From an uncultured Clostridia bacterium (GTDB taxonomy: Bacteria; Bacillota; Clostridia; Oscillospirales; Ruminococcaceae), in the NCBI GenBank assembly GCA_947631995.1, contig CANRNT010000001.1, positions 62,001 through 126,000 on the forward strand: a stretch of DNA of 64,000 bases, in the 5' to 3' direction. Below the pieces are notes generated by a model, which was not told the origin of the DNA, did no database searches, and saw nothing but the letters and a program-made list of their open reading frames with translations. The translations under genes and the position numbers were made by a program. Position 1 is the stretch's first letter. Each line of letters begins with the position of its first letter. This document shows positions 36,130-45,277 of the stretch, piece after piece.

Positions 36130-36251
36130 ACTATCATTCCTTTCCTATTCTTCTTGCTGCAACCGCTTGTCCATATAAATAATAACAACCTCTGACACAG
36201 AAATTTGTCAAAGGCTGTTTGTAACATAAAAGATTTTAATGTCATAAAATA

Positions 36252-36794
36252 CTATTCTTCGATCTGTTTTCCCAAAAACATTGCCGTCGCCTGTGCGAGA
36301 GTGTGCTGAGCCTGTGTAGCTTCGGTGTTGCCCTCGGTAGAAACATAAGCTACCGCGCCTGTAACATCGCCTGACGCCACTATCGGGAAAACGGCAAGCG
36401 CTTTCTGGTCTATGCCCTCGATAGGCTGTACAGTCATTGCATTATCCTTATCGGCTATATAACCGTGTCTGCTCTCCATTATCTCCTCGAGCGCAGGCGT
36501 AACGCGACGCTCGTTGTATTCGCGCTTTGCAACTCCTGCCACCGCTACGACATGATCCCTGTCAAATATCACGGCAGGCGCACCTCCGAGCTTGTACATT
36601 ACCTCGGCTGCCTGAGCGGCATTCTCGGAAAGCTCATTTATCGGCGAATATTTCCTGAAAATGACTTCGCCCTCATTGCTTGTATAGATCTCAAGCGGTG
36701 CGCCGTCCTTTATCCTCATAGTTCGCCGTATTTCCTTTGGTATCACGACTCTTCCAAGATCGTCTATTCTTCTTACTATACCTGTTGCTTTCAT
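36252..36794 (-). CDS. spoVT: Stage V sporulation protein T
   Basis: The 180-residue regulator has the AbrB-type swapped-hairpin DNA-binding domain at the N-terminus (ATGIVRRIDDLGRVVIPKEI, RRTMRIKDGAPLEIY) and a C-terminal GAF-like domain from about residue 55 ending in MFLGKQIEE. SpoVT tunes sigma-G genes in the forespore and spore germination properties. It lies 122 bp upstream of spoIIAA in the same direction; this adjacency is not the Bacillus arrangement and groups sporulation regulators here. No sigma-G promoter could be read with confidence. Confidence 0.95.
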   Translation of the reverse strand: MKATGIVRRIDDLGRVVIPKEIRRTMRIKDGAPLEIYTSNEGEVIFRKYSPINELSENAAQAAEVMYKLGGAPAVIFDRDHVVAVAGVAKREYNERRVTPALEEIMESRHGYIADKDNAMTVQPIEGIDQKALAVFPIVASGDVTGAVAYVSTEGNTEATQAQHTLAQATAMFLGKQIEE

Positions 36795-36982
36795 ATTATT
36801 CCTCCATAAATTGTTTATGCTTCATATTGCAGGTTTTCTTTTGCGAAGATATTGTTTGCAGTATATACCCAATTATTCATTTAAAAATGTTTCTGACGGT
36901 TTATAGTACAAGATATCCAATTACAGGGCTTTTGTTACAGTAAATTTTTATATTGTAAAAATATGAAATTTTTTGCTGAACG

Positions 36983-37011
36983 TTGACATAACCATAAATG
37001 TGTGATATAAT
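36983..37011 (+). promoter_or_regulatory. Consensus promoter for the lysozyme-cohesin pair
   Basis: TTGACA (36983-36988), a 17-bp spacer and TATAAT (37006-37011) match the consensus fully. The leader to the ATG at 37127 is about 110 bases with no recognised structure. The rest of the 332-bp gap between spoVT and this gene is AT-rich and shows nothing else. Confidence 0.9.
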
Positions 37012-37126
37012 GGTTTTCAGATGCATTAAATTGTGTTATTGATCTGCGGTGCTGCTATGTTTTGCGCCGTATACCATGACAGTATATAAAGATAGGTTCA
37101 TGAGTATTTGGAAACGGAGGATCAAA

Positions 37127-39268
37127 ATGAAGTTTAAAAAACTCATCGTAAGCTGTTTGTCAGCCGCTATTGCCTTGACGGCTGCTATGGGTATTTTGAC
37201 AAGCGCGCCGAGCGCTGTTGCTGCCGAGCAGCGTATAAACAGCATTTATGGCGCGGGTACATACACCGTTGACGCACGCTTCAGCGGGTACACTATAAGG
37301 CAAGGCACAGATGTTTCGCAATGGCAGGGAAATATCAACTGGCAAGGCTTCAAAAACATGGGCACAGAGTTCGCGTTCATCAGACTGGGCTACAGAGGTA
37401 CAGAGTCAGGCGGTGTATATCTTGACCCGAAATTTCACCAGAATATACAAAATGCCATTAATGCAGGCATACCTGTAGGAGTATATTTTTACTCACAGGC
37501 AATAAATGAAGCCGAGGCAAGAAACGAAGCTCAGTATTGTATCGATAATTTAAAAGGCTACAAGATCGATCTGCCGATAATCATGGATTTTGAGTATGAT
37601 TACAGCGGCAGACTTTACAAGGCTGGTCTGTCGAGAGAACAGACTACAAGACAAATACGCGTGTTCCTTGATACCTGCTCGCAGGCAGGATACAAAGGTA
37701 TGCTGTATGCCAACAAGAATACACTTACCAACAACATTGATACAAGTCAGATAACTCCGCAGTATCCCGTATGGCTCGCTCACTATACTTCACAGACAGA
37801 TTATACGGGCGCGTATGATTTCTGGCAGTACAGCTCCAAGGGACAAACCAATTACGACGAATGCGAATATGTTGACTGCGATTTCTGGATGGTACAGACA
37901 TCTATAACATCGCTTTCATTCAGCGAGAGCAGCATTGATATCAATGCTGGCGAAAGCGCAGGATTTACTGTAAATGCCGTTCCTGCGGTAAATAGTGACA
38001 ATGTAACGGTAACATCTTCCGATCCTACGGTAGCAAGCGTTATCGGCGACAAGGTATACGGAGTTCGCAGCGGTACTGCGACACTTACCGCAACATCTAC
38101 AAACGGCATAAAGTCAAGCTGCACGGTCACGGTGCGCGAAAGCCTTGACGATTACACCATAGATATGGGCGACAGCTTTGTTTATACATCGGACGAGATA
38201 ACGCCCACGATAAGCGTAAATAAGGATACATACGTTTCGGGCGCTGTAATGTCGGACGGTCAGATCTATACACAGCCGACAACGACTTCCAAAGCTGCCG
38301 CGAATGTAGCTGCGAACGACAAGGTAGATATTATAGGCGAGGTCAATGCGGACAGCAAATTTTACCTCGTAAGCACGGCAGACGGAGCTACGGGCTTCAT
38401 ACCGAGCAATAACCTGTCAGTCGTTATGGGAAGCGTTACGCTTCAGGAAGGCACAGACTACACCGCTTCGTTCTCTAACAATGTAAATGTAGGAAAGGCT
38501 ACCGTAACGGTATCTGCCGCTTCGGACAAAATAACGGGAAGCATAAGCAGAACGTTCGATATAACGCCCTGCCCGTTGGAGGGCTGTAAGATAACTCAGA
38601 TATCGCCTCAGAATTACTCGGGCGGCCCGCTGTATCCTAATGTAAAGATCTACAACGGCTCTGTCAGACTTATAAAAGGCACAGACTACACGCTCAGCTA
38701 TTCTGAAAACGTAGATATCGGCACGGCTAAGGTCAATGTAACTGCCATAGGCAATTACAGCGGCTCTCTCGATCTTACTTTCAGCATAGTTGAAAGCGGC
38801 GGCGAAGCTCCGGCGGATCAGGAGGTAGGTAAATTAGACCTGAGCGGTATGGAGAATTTCGCCGATTCCGATATAACGGACGCTAGCATTACTTTCAAAG
38901 ACGAGAACGGCGAGGAATATGACGCTGTTATTTCGGACGACGGTATTATATCCGTTTCCACCCTGCCGACAGGCACTTACAGCGTTACAGTTTCTATGCA
39001 GAATTACGTTCCCAGAACATATGAGATAACCGTTACGGAATCTCAGCCGGCAGAGCTTTCGGCTAAGCTTAATCTGTACGGCGATATAACGGGTGACGGT
39101 GAGATCGACTTGTATGATTACCTGCGTGTTAACGCTTTGATAAGAAACACGATAGAGCTTGACGATTATTCAGTTGCTACGGCTGATGTAACAAAGGACG
39201 GAGAAGTAGATCTGTTCGATTACCTGCGTGTTAACGCTCATATCAGAGGTACCACCAAGCTGTGGTAA
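37127..39268 (+). CDS. GH25 lysozyme with dockerin domain
   Basis: The 713-residue secreted protein has a signal peptide (about 1-33, ending AVAA) and a GH25 muramidase domain (about 58-255) with the Asp in GTDVSQWQGNINW and the catalytic pair in IIMDFEYD. Then come a Big_2 Ig-like domain (about 265-350), an SH3-like stretch (DKVDIIGEV to GFIPSNN), two YDG-type beta repeats (EGTDYTASFSNNVNVGKATV; KGTDYTLSYSENVDIGTAKV), and a carboxypeptidase-regulatory-like module. A type I dockerin is at 651-713 with two F-hand loops DITGDGEIDLYDYLRVN and DVTKDGEVDLFDYLRVN. It should cleave peptidoglycan and dock to a cohesin. The ATG at 37127 has GGAGG 6 bases upstream; the frame is open for 26 codons before it. 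Confidence 0.94.
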   Translation: MKFKKLIVSCLSAAIALTAAMGILTSAPSAVAAEQRINSIYGAGTYTVDARFSGYTIRQGTDVSQWQGNINWQGFKNMGTEFAFIRLGYRGTESGGVYLDPKFHQNIQNAINAGIPVGVYFYSQAINEAEARNEAQYCIDNLKGYKIDLPIIMDFEYDYSGRLYKAGLSREQTTRQIRVFLDTCSQAGYKGMLYANKNTLTNNIDTSQITPQYPVWLAHYTSQTDYTGAYDFWQYSSKGQTNYDECEYVDCDFWMVQTSITSLSFSESSIDINAGESAGFTVNAVPAVNSDNVTVTSSDPTVASVIGDKVYGVRSGTATLTATSTNGIKSSCTVTVRESLDDYTIDMGDSFVYTSDEITPTISVNKDTYVSGAVMSDGQIYTQPTTTSKAAANVAANDKVDIIGEVNADSKFYLVSTADGATGFIPSNNLSVVMGSVTLQEGTDYTASFSNNVNVGKATVTVSAASDKITGSISRTFDITPCPLEGCKITQISPQNYSGGPLYPNVKIYNGSVRLIKGTDYTLSYSENVDIGTAKVNVTAIGNYSGSLDLTFSIVESGGEAPADQEVGKLDLSGMENFADSDITDASITFKDENGEEYDAVISDDGIISVSTLPTGTYSVTVSMQNYVPRTYEITVTESQPAELSAKLNLYGDITGDGEIDLYDYLRVNALIRNTIELDDYSVATADVTKDGEVDLFDYLRVNAHIRGTTKLW

Positions 39269-39311
39269 TATGCGCAGGAATTTGATATAAAGTATGTGTA
39301 GGTGAATAACG

Positions 39312-40904
39312 ATGATAAAGAAATTTATTGCTCTGGCTGTGTGTCTGCTGACGCTTGCGGCTGTCGCTCTCCCGTCAGCCACGACTGCTTATGCGGCAGG
39401 CGGAGCAACCATAAGTGTTTCGGCTGACAGGACGACCGTCAATATTGGAGAAGAAGTTACTTTCTCGGTAAGCCTGTCAGAAAGGGACGTTATAGCAGGC
39501 GCTCAGTTTAATATGAGTATTCCGAACGGTTTAACATATCTCAGAAGTTCTTTAAATGGCGGAGCAGAAAGTGTTCTTTCACTCAAAGATCCAAGCTTTG
39601 ACGGAGATACTTTGATGTATCTTACCATTTCAAATTCATCAAGAGCTCCTGTAGCCGGTCCGACGGTTCTGTTCACAATCACTTGTAGAGCGGATAATAT
39701 CGGCAGCTACACGGTTTCAGTAAATAATAGTACATTAAAGGTCAGTGATAGTAGTTTTTACCCTCTAAGCTGCGATACAACGTCAGCGACCATAAATGTT
39801 GTTATACCCGTATCGGGAGTAACTTTGTCGGAGACATCAAGAACTCTCAGAGAAAAGGGCGAAACTTTCCAGTTGTCCGCCACCGTATCTCCCGATAACG
39901 CTTCAAACAAAGCTTACAGCTTCAGCAGTAGCAATACGGGTGTTGCAGCCGTCAGCGCTGACGGAACTGTAACTGCCGTAGCGAACGGCAAAGCCAGCAT
40001 TATCGTAACGACTGCTGACGGCGGCAAGACGGCTGTTTGCGAAGTAACGGTAGATATCCCGCACAAGCACACGCTTACCGAGGTAAAGGCTAAAGAGTCG
40101 ACTTGTACGGAAACAGGTAACAGGGCGTACTACAAATGTACGGGCTGCGGCAAGGTATTCAAGGATAAAAATGCCGCTTCGGAAACAACGGTATCTGCGG
40201 AGACTATTGCCAAAAAGGCGCATAAATTCGATAAAAAGGACACGTCTGAAAAGTACCTTGCGAGCAAGGCGGACTGTCAGAGCCCTGCAAAGTATCATTA
40301 CTGCTGTTCTGTCTGCGGAACGGCTGACACAAAGACCTTTGAAAGCGGAAACCCCGACCCGAATAATCATTCCGACATAGTTTTGAAGGACGAGAAAAAG
40401 GCTACCGAAGAGGAAGAAGGATATTCAGGCGACAAGTTCTGCAACGCCTGCGGTAAAGAGATAGAAAAAGGTCACGTTGTTCCTAAGTTCGTTCATATGG
40501 AAAGCGTTCAGAAGATAGAAGCCAAACAGCCTACTGAGACCGAGGACGGCAACATTGAATACTACATCTGCAACGGCTGCGGAAAAATATACAAGGACGC
40601 CAAAGGCAAGACAGAGATAAAGCTTGCCGATACCGTTCTGAAAGCTACCAAAAAGGATAACAGCTCGTCTAAGTCGGACAGTTCTTCTTCCAAGAGCGAC
40701 AGCCTTACGGACAGCGACATCGACAGTTCTGATGATGACAGCGCTTTGGAAAACAGTTTGACTGACAGCAGCGCGATCGTCGGTTCACAGGCTGAAAGCG
40801 GCTCTCATTCAAGTGTAGTATGGATAGTTGTAAGTGTCGCTGCGGTACTTGCTGCGGCTGCCGCCGTAACTGTAATTATCTTGAAAAAGCGCAGGATATT
40901 CTGA
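39312..40904 (+). CDS. Membrane-anchored cohesin protein with CxxC repeats
   Basis: The 530-residue surface protein has a signal peptide (about 1-29), a cohesin-like domain at about 31-163 (ISVSADRTTVNIGEEVTFSV, GAQFNMSIPNGLTYL, FDGDTLMYLTIS, LFTITCRADNIGSYTVSV), a Big_2 domain (about 168-250), four imperfect repeats at 250-440 each with a CxxC pair (YKCTGCGKVF, CCSVCGTADT, KFCNACGKEI, YICNGCGKIY), a Ser/Asp-rich linker (about 445-495) and a C-terminal membrane segment followed by KKRRIF. It carries no LPxTG. It lies 43 bp after the dockerin-lysozyme gene and presumably tethers dockerin proteins to the cell. Cohesin assignment is by pattern. Confidence 0.88.
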   Translation: MIKKFIALAVCLLTLAAVALPSATTAYAAGGATISVSADRTTVNIGEEVTFSVSLSERDVIAGAQFNMSIPNGLTYLRSSLNGGAESVLSLKDPSFDGDTLMYLTISNSSRAPVAGPTVLFTITCRADNIGSYTVSVNNSTLKVSDSSFYPLSCDTTSATINVVIPVSGVTLSETSRTLREKGETFQLSATVSPDNASNKAYSFSSSNTGVAAVSADGTVTAVANGKASIIVTTADGGKTAVCEVTVDIPHKHTLTEVKAKESTCTETGNRAYYKCTGCGKVFKDKNAASETTVSAETIAKKAHKFDKKDTSEKYLASKADCQSPAKYHYCCSVCGTADTKTFESGNPDPNNHSDIVLKDEKKATEEEEGYSGDKFCNACGKEIEKGHVVPKFVHMESVQKIEAKQPTETEDGNIEYYICNGCGKIYKDAKGKTEIKLADTVLKATKKDNSSSKSDSSSSKSDSLTDSDIDSSDDDSALENSLTDSSAIVGSQAESGSHSSVVWIVVSVAAVLAAAAAVTVIILKKRRIF

Positions 40905-40939
40905 TTTTTCGGAGTACATTAAAAATCAACACTAAACAC

Positions 40940-40972
40940 AAAATGACCCCCGACATAGCCGAGGGTCATTTT
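40940..40972. terminator. Bidirectional terminator between cohesin gene and nadA
   Basis: AAAATGACCC pairs with GGGTCATTTT across a short CG-rich centre. T-runs on both strands let it serve both the cohesin gene and the convergent nadA. Confidence 0.85.
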
Positions 40973-40996
40973 TGCAGTTATATCACTTTTATGAGA

Positions 40997-41920
40997 TCAG
41001 CCCAATCTCAACATTTCATCTATACATTTTCGTGATCTCTCAATCTGCTCGTCCGTCATTACGATCTCATTCTCGTTATCGCTATCCCCTATAGTTTTCA
41101 GCACGGACAGCACCTCATACAAAGTTGTAAGGCGCATATTCGTACAAATAAGCCTTTGCGACAGCGGATAGAACTTCTTATCCGGACACTTATACTGCAA
41201 ATGGGTCACTATGCTATTCTCGGTGCCGATGATAAACTCTTTGGCGTCGCTCTTTTCGGCATACTGCATTATTCCCGAGGTAGAACCGATATAGTCGGCA
41301 TTTTCGCATACCTCTTCCCTGCATTCGGGGTGAACGAGCAGCAGAGCGTTCGGGTAGCGCATTTTTGCAATTGCAACATCTTCGATAGAAGCGCCGTTAT
41401 GTATGGGGCAGCAGCCGTTGTAGAGCTTTATATCCTTATCGGGGCATTGCTTCTGGACATACCTGCCGAGATTGCAGTCGGGCACGAAAAGTATTTTCTT
41501 TTCGGGAAGCGAAGATACTATTTTCACCGCAGACGACGAAGTTACGCACACGTCGCAAAGCTCCTTCAGCGCGGCGGTGGTATTTATGTACGCCACCACT
41601 ACCCTGTCAGGCTCTTTTTCTTTCATTTGTGCGAGTACCTCGGGCGAAAGCTGCTGTGCCATTGGACAGCCTGCGTCTATATGCGAAAGATACACACGCT
41701 TATCGGGTGAAAGTATCTTTGCTGTTTCAGCCATAAAGCGGACGCCGCACATAAGCACGTTTTTATTCACCGCGCCTGCTGCCATTTTGCTGAGTGCGAA
41801 CGAGTCGCCTACAAAATCGGCTATCTCAACTATATCGGGCGTCTGATAACTGTGAGCCAAAATGCAGACGTCCTTTTCTTTTTTCAGACGGATTATTTCA
41901 TCCTGAACATCTCTCAACAT
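40997..41920 (-). CDS. nadA: Quinolinate synthase
   Basis: The 307-residue 4Fe-4S enzyme condenses iminoaspartate with dihydroxyacetone phosphate in NAD synthesis. The cluster cysteines are expected in MCGVRFMAETAKIL, DVCVTSSSAV and HPECREEVCENADYIGSTSG. Length is normal. nadB and nadC, usual partners, are not adjacent; instead it follows an aldo/keto reductase gene by 14 bp. Confidence 0.95.
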   Translation of the reverse strand: MLRDVQDEIIRLKKEKDVCILAHSYQTPDIVEIADFVGDSFALSKMAAGAVNKNVLMCGVRFMAETAKILSPDKRVYLSHIDAGCPMAQQLSPEVLAQMKEKEPDRVVVAYINTTAALKELCDVCVTSSSAVKIVSSLPEKKILFVPDCNLGRYVQKQCPDKDIKLYNGCCPIHNGASIEDVAIAKMRYPNALLLVHPECREEVCENADYIGSTSGIMQYAEKSDAKEFIIGTENSIVTHLQYKCPDKKFYPLSQRLICTNMRLTTLYEVLSVLKTIGDSDNENEIVMTDEQIERSRKCIDEMLRLG

Positions 41921-41934
41921 ACGAACACCACCAT

Positions 41935-42897
41935 TTAAAGTTCCAACATTCTCAATGTCTTATCATCATATTTTACGTCCTGAGCGTCCATATCCTCTTT
42001 TATCTGCCATACCTTGCTTGCCGAGAACACCGAGCTTACAGGGAAAGGCTGGCTGTTGAGATATCCCAGCACTACGGCGGCAGGCTGCTTGCCCGTTGCG
42101 CTGCACAGACGTATGACATTAGCGAGTCTGGCAAGGTTTGCCGTGCTCACGAACTGACCCTCGATTATATTCTTTACGCTCTCCCCTTTTGCAAGCTTTG
42201 AGAAAAATCCCTTTGCCTGCGGCGAAAATGCCATAACGGGGAAATTATGCTTTGCATACCATGTATGCTCCCTCATATCCATTGACACGAGGGTATCGTC
42301 GCCGAGCATATCGCTGCTCAAATGCGCGAGGCTGTAATTTATCTGGCTTATACGCAGCGGCTCCATGCCGTTTTCCTCGGCGAATTTGTTGGCTGCCTCT
42401 ATTCGCGAGGTATGCCAGTTTGAAACGCCGATAAAATGCGCTTTCCCCGACTTTACAAGGTCGTTGAGAACAGGCATTATCTCCGAAACAGGTATAGCTT
42501 CGTCGTCACGGTGGAGCAAGAAAATGTCAACATAGTCAATACCCATTACCGCCAGACTGCGGTCAATATCATGCTCTATTTCCTCTTTTGAAAGGCGAGA
42601 AACGTGCATATCATCATGACTGGGGTGACCTCCTTTCGTAACGATGAGCATTTTTTCTCTGTTACCCCTTGCTTTCAGCCACCTGCCGACAACGCCCTCT
42701 GCGGAGTCCTCTCCGCCCTCCAGCCACGAGCAATAGCTTCTCGCGGTGTCGATACAAGTACCGCCGCACTCGGCATAAGCGTCAAGCATTTCAAAGTATT
42801 CGTCATCATTGTCGTGACGCTCGAACGAAGCCGTTCCATATGTAAGAGCAGGGACATTTATTGAATATTTATCATTTGTAAGAGTAAATGTTATCAT
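41935..42897 (-). CDS. Aldo/keto reductase
   Basis: The 320-residue TIM-barrel oxidoreductase has CIDTARSY with the catalytic Asp and Tyr, VTKGG with Lys, DIFLLHRDD with His, and the NADPH-binding end (SVFSASKVWQIKEDMDA). Substrate unknown. The ATG at 42897 (MITFTL) is chosen over an upstream in-frame start because the upstream part runs through the promoter; AGGTGG lies 12 bases away. It is likely co-transcribed with nadA. Confidence 0.88.
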   Translation of the reverse strand: MITFTLTNDKYSINVPALTYGTASFERHDNDDEYFEMLDAYAECGGTCIDTARSYCSWLEGGEDSAEGVVGRWLKARGNREKMLIVTKGGHPSHDDMHVSRLSKEEIEHDIDRSLAVMGIDYVDIFLLHRDDEAIPVSEIMPVLNDLVKSGKAHFIGVSNWHTSRIEAANKFAEENGMEPLRISQINYSLAHLSSDMLGDDTLVSMDMREHTWYAKHNFPVMAFSPQAKGFFSKLAKGESVKNIIEGQFVSTANLARLANVIRLCSATGKQPAAVVLGYLNSQPFPVSSVFSASKVWQIKEDMDAQDVKYDDKTLRMLEL

Positions 42898-42945
42898 AGT
42901 TCTATTATCCACCTGTCCTTTTATTATTATAATTCGATATATATT

Positions 42946-42974
42946 ATAATAGCACATATTTTCTCGGTTGTCTA
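42946..42974 (-). promoter_or_regulatory. Promoter for the aldo/keto reductase-nadA operon
   Basis: On the minus strand TAGACA (42969-42974), a 17-bp spacer and TATTAT (42946-42951). Confidence 0.65.
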
Positions 42975-43035
42975 CTGTTTTTTATCGAATATTGAATAAA
43001 TATATGGGCAAATTTATTTATTTTCAAAAAAAGCA

Positions 43036-43064
43036 TTGACAAAAGCGGCAATATGAGTTATAAT
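43036..43064 (+). promoter_or_regulatory. Consensus promoter for ylxM-ffh-rpsP
   Basis: TTGACA (43036-43041), a 17-bp spacer and TATAAT (43059-43064) lie about 58 bp before ylxM. Confidence 0.9.
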
Positions 43065-43121
43065 ACATAGTTGTAAAGGCTTTTTGCTTTACAAGTTCGG
43101 ACGAAAGGGTGTTTTATTCAA

Positions 43122-43520
43122 ATGAGCGGACCGAAAACGTCAGAGGCTTTTGTAAAAGATCTGGTATACGCCGACCTGCTTTGTGTTTACGGTCAGCTTC
43201 TTACCGAAAAGCAGCGCGATGTTCTTGACTTTTACTATAATGAGGACCTTTCGCTTTCCGAGATCGCAGAGAACACGGGTATTTCCCGTCAAGGCGTCCG
43301 CGACAGCATAAAGCGCGGCGAAGAAGCATTGAAATATTTTGAGGACACACTAAAGCTTTATGCCAGACAAAAGGCATTCGACGAGTTTATGGGCGTCATT
43401 CTCGAGCAGGCAAAAAGTATCCGCAAGGATCTTAACCCCGTAAGTTACTCGTGGATAATGCAGCAAAAGGCTGACACGCTGATAAAAAATATCGAGGACG
43501 GCATGAAGATTTTTGACTGA
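43122..43520 (+). CDS. ylxM: YlxM-family DNA-binding protein
   Basis: The 132-residue protein has a sigma-region-4-like helix-turn-helix (LLTEKQRDVLDFYYNEDLSL, SEIAENTGISRQGVRDSIKR) and belongs to the UPF0122/YlxM family encoded directly upstream of ffh in Firmicutes, where it assists the signal recognition particle. The C-terminal extension (about 85-132) is longer than in the Bacillus protein (110 residues). Confidence 0.92.
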   Translation: MSGPKTSEAFVKDLVYADLLCVYGQLLTEKQRDVLDFYYNEDLSLSEIAENTGISRQGVRDSIKRGEEALKYFEDTLKLYARQKAFDEFMGVILEQAKSIRKDLNPVSYSWIMQQKADTLIKNIEDGMKIFD

Positions 43521-43540
43521 TAGATATTAGGAGGTCGGTT

Positions 43541-44929
43541 ATGGCTTTTGAGGGACTTTCAGACAAGCTCGGAGGCGTTTTTAAGCGATTAAGGTCAAGA
43601 GGACGACTTACAGAGAGCGATGTTAAAGAAGCTATGCGAGAGGTCAAGCTCGCTTTGATAGAGGCTGACGTAAGCTATAAGGTCACTAAGGATTTTGTAA
43701 ATAAGGTCACAGAAAGAGCGGTCGGTGAGGACGTTCTGAAAAGCCTCACGCCTGCTCAGCAGGTAATCAAGATCGTAAACGAAGAGCTTATAGATCTTAT
43801 GGGAGGAGCGGGCGACCCGAAGATAAATATTCCCAGCAAAGGTCCGTGCATTATTATGATGGTAGGCTTGCAGGGTTCGGGTAAAACCACCCATGCTGCA
43901 AAGCTCGCCAAGCATTTCAGGGATCAGGGCAAGCGTCCGCTGTTGGTTGGGTGCGACGTTTACCGTCCTGCCGCTATTGAACAGCTCAAGATATTGGGTG
44001 AAAAATCAAATGTTCCCGTTTTTGAAATGGGACAGATAGACCCCAGAGAGATAACCAAAAAAGCTCTTTCTAATGCAAAAGACTACGGCTATGACTTTGT
44101 TATAATAGATACGGCGGGTCGTTTGCATATTGACGAGGAGCTTATGCAGGAGCTTATAGATATCAAGGCTATTGCGCAGCCTAATGAGATAATGCTCGTT
44201 GTTGACGCTATGACGGGTCAGGACGCGGTAAATGTGGCTTCGGCTTTTGACGAGGCGCTCGGCATAGACGGCGTGTTGATATCAAAGCTCGATTCCGACA
44301 CAAGAGGCGGCGCGGCGCTGTCAGTACTTTCGGTAACGGGCAAACCTATAAAGTTCGTCGGCATGGGTGAAAAGCTCGATGAGTTTGAGGTGTTCCACCC
44401 CGACAGAATGGCTTCCAGAATATTGGGCATGGGAGATGTGCTGACTCTTATTGAAAAAGCACAGCAGACTATGGACGAGGACGATGCCAAAAAGCTCGCT
44501 GACAAAATGCAGACGGAGGGCTTTGACCTGAACGATCTGCTCGCTCAGATGAAGCAGATAAACAAGCTCGGCTCTATGCGTTCCGTATTGAATATGCTCC
44601 CGGGCGTTGGAAGCAAGCTTACCGACGCAGACGCGGAGGCAGGCGAAAAGGCTCTTAAAAAGACGGAAGCTATCATAAATTCAATGACCAAAGCAGAAAG
44701 AAAAAAGCCGTCTATAATAGATCCTAAGAGAAAACGCCGTATTGCTGCGGGAAGCGGCACTGAAGTTTCCGATGTGAACCGCCTGCTCAAACAGTTTGAG
44801 CAAATGCAGAAAATGATGAAGCAGTTTGGCATAGGCGGTAATCTTCACGGCAAAAAGGCAAAAATGAGCAGAGCCGCTCTGCTGAGAAGCCTGAACAACG
44901 GCGGCGGCAACGGCGGATTTCCTATGTAA
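43541..44929 (+). CDS. ffh: Signal recognition particle protein Ffh
   Basis: The 462-residue GTPase binds signal peptides and SRP RNA. The N domain is followed by the G domain (GLQGSGKTTHAAKLA, DTAGRLHIDEELM, TKLDSD-equivalent SKLDSDTRGGAALS) and a Met-rich M domain (QMKQINKLGSMRSVLNMLPG, EQMQKMMKQFGIGG). AGGAGG precedes the ATG. Confidence 0.98.
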   Translation: MAFEGLSDKLGGVFKRLRSRGRLTESDVKEAMREVKLALIEADVSYKVTKDFVNKVTERAVGEDVLKSLTPAQQVIKIVNEELIDLMGGAGDPKINIPSKGPCIIMMVGLQGSGKTTHAAKLAKHFRDQGKRPLLVGCDVYRPAAIEQLKILGEKSNVPVFEMGQIDPREITKKALSNAKDYGYDFVIIDTAGRLHIDEELMQELIDIKAIAQPNEIMLVVDAMTGQDAVNVASAFDEALGIDGVLISKLDSDTRGGAALSVLSVTGKPIKFVGMGEKLDEFEVFHPDRMASRILGMGDVLTLIEKAQQTMDEDDAKKLADKMQTEGFDLNDLLAQMKQINKLGSMRSVLNMLPGVGSKLTDADAEAGEKALKKTEAIINSMTKAERKKPSIIDPKRKRRIAAGSGTEVSDVNRLLKQFEQMQKMMKQFGIGGNLHGKKAKMSRAALLRSLNNGGGNGGFPM

Positions 44930-45002
44930 CAGCAGGTCTTTGTATGGGACTTCCCTTACATTGATATATAATTGACGAAATATTTTTGGAGGTGAATATA
45001 TA

Positions 45003-45245
45003 ATGGCAGTTAAGATCAGACTCAGAAGAATGGGCGCTAAGAAAGCTCCCTTTTACAGAGTTGTAGTTGCGGATTCCAGATATCCCAGAGACGGTCGTTT
45101 CATCGAAGAGCTGGGTTATTACGATCCGACTAAAGAGCCTGTGGTTTTCAAAGTGGACGGCGAAAAGGCTAAATCATGGATAAGCAAGGGCGCGCAGCCT
45201 ACCGACACCGTTAAGTCTTTGCTGAAGAAAAACGGTATCCTTTGA
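45003..45245 (+). CDS. rpsP: 30S ribosomal protein S16
   Basis: The 80-residue protein has the S16 signature [20 protein letters not shown] and YYDPTKEP. It follows ffh by 73 bp with a consensus GGAGGTG ribosome site, in the normal ffh-rpsP-khpA order. Confidence 0.98.
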   Translation: MAVKIRLRRMGAKKAPFYRVVVADSRYPRDGRFIEELGYYDPTKEPVVFKVDGEKAKSWISKGAQPTDTVKSLLKKNGIL

Positions 45246-45277
45246 TTCTCTTATTATCTGACAGGAGGTAATGCTCT

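Noticed and set aside
36795..36940. Sigma-G promoter upstream of spoVT (a TGAATA box is present)
   Set aside because: No matching -10 element of the CATNNTA type occurs at the right distance.
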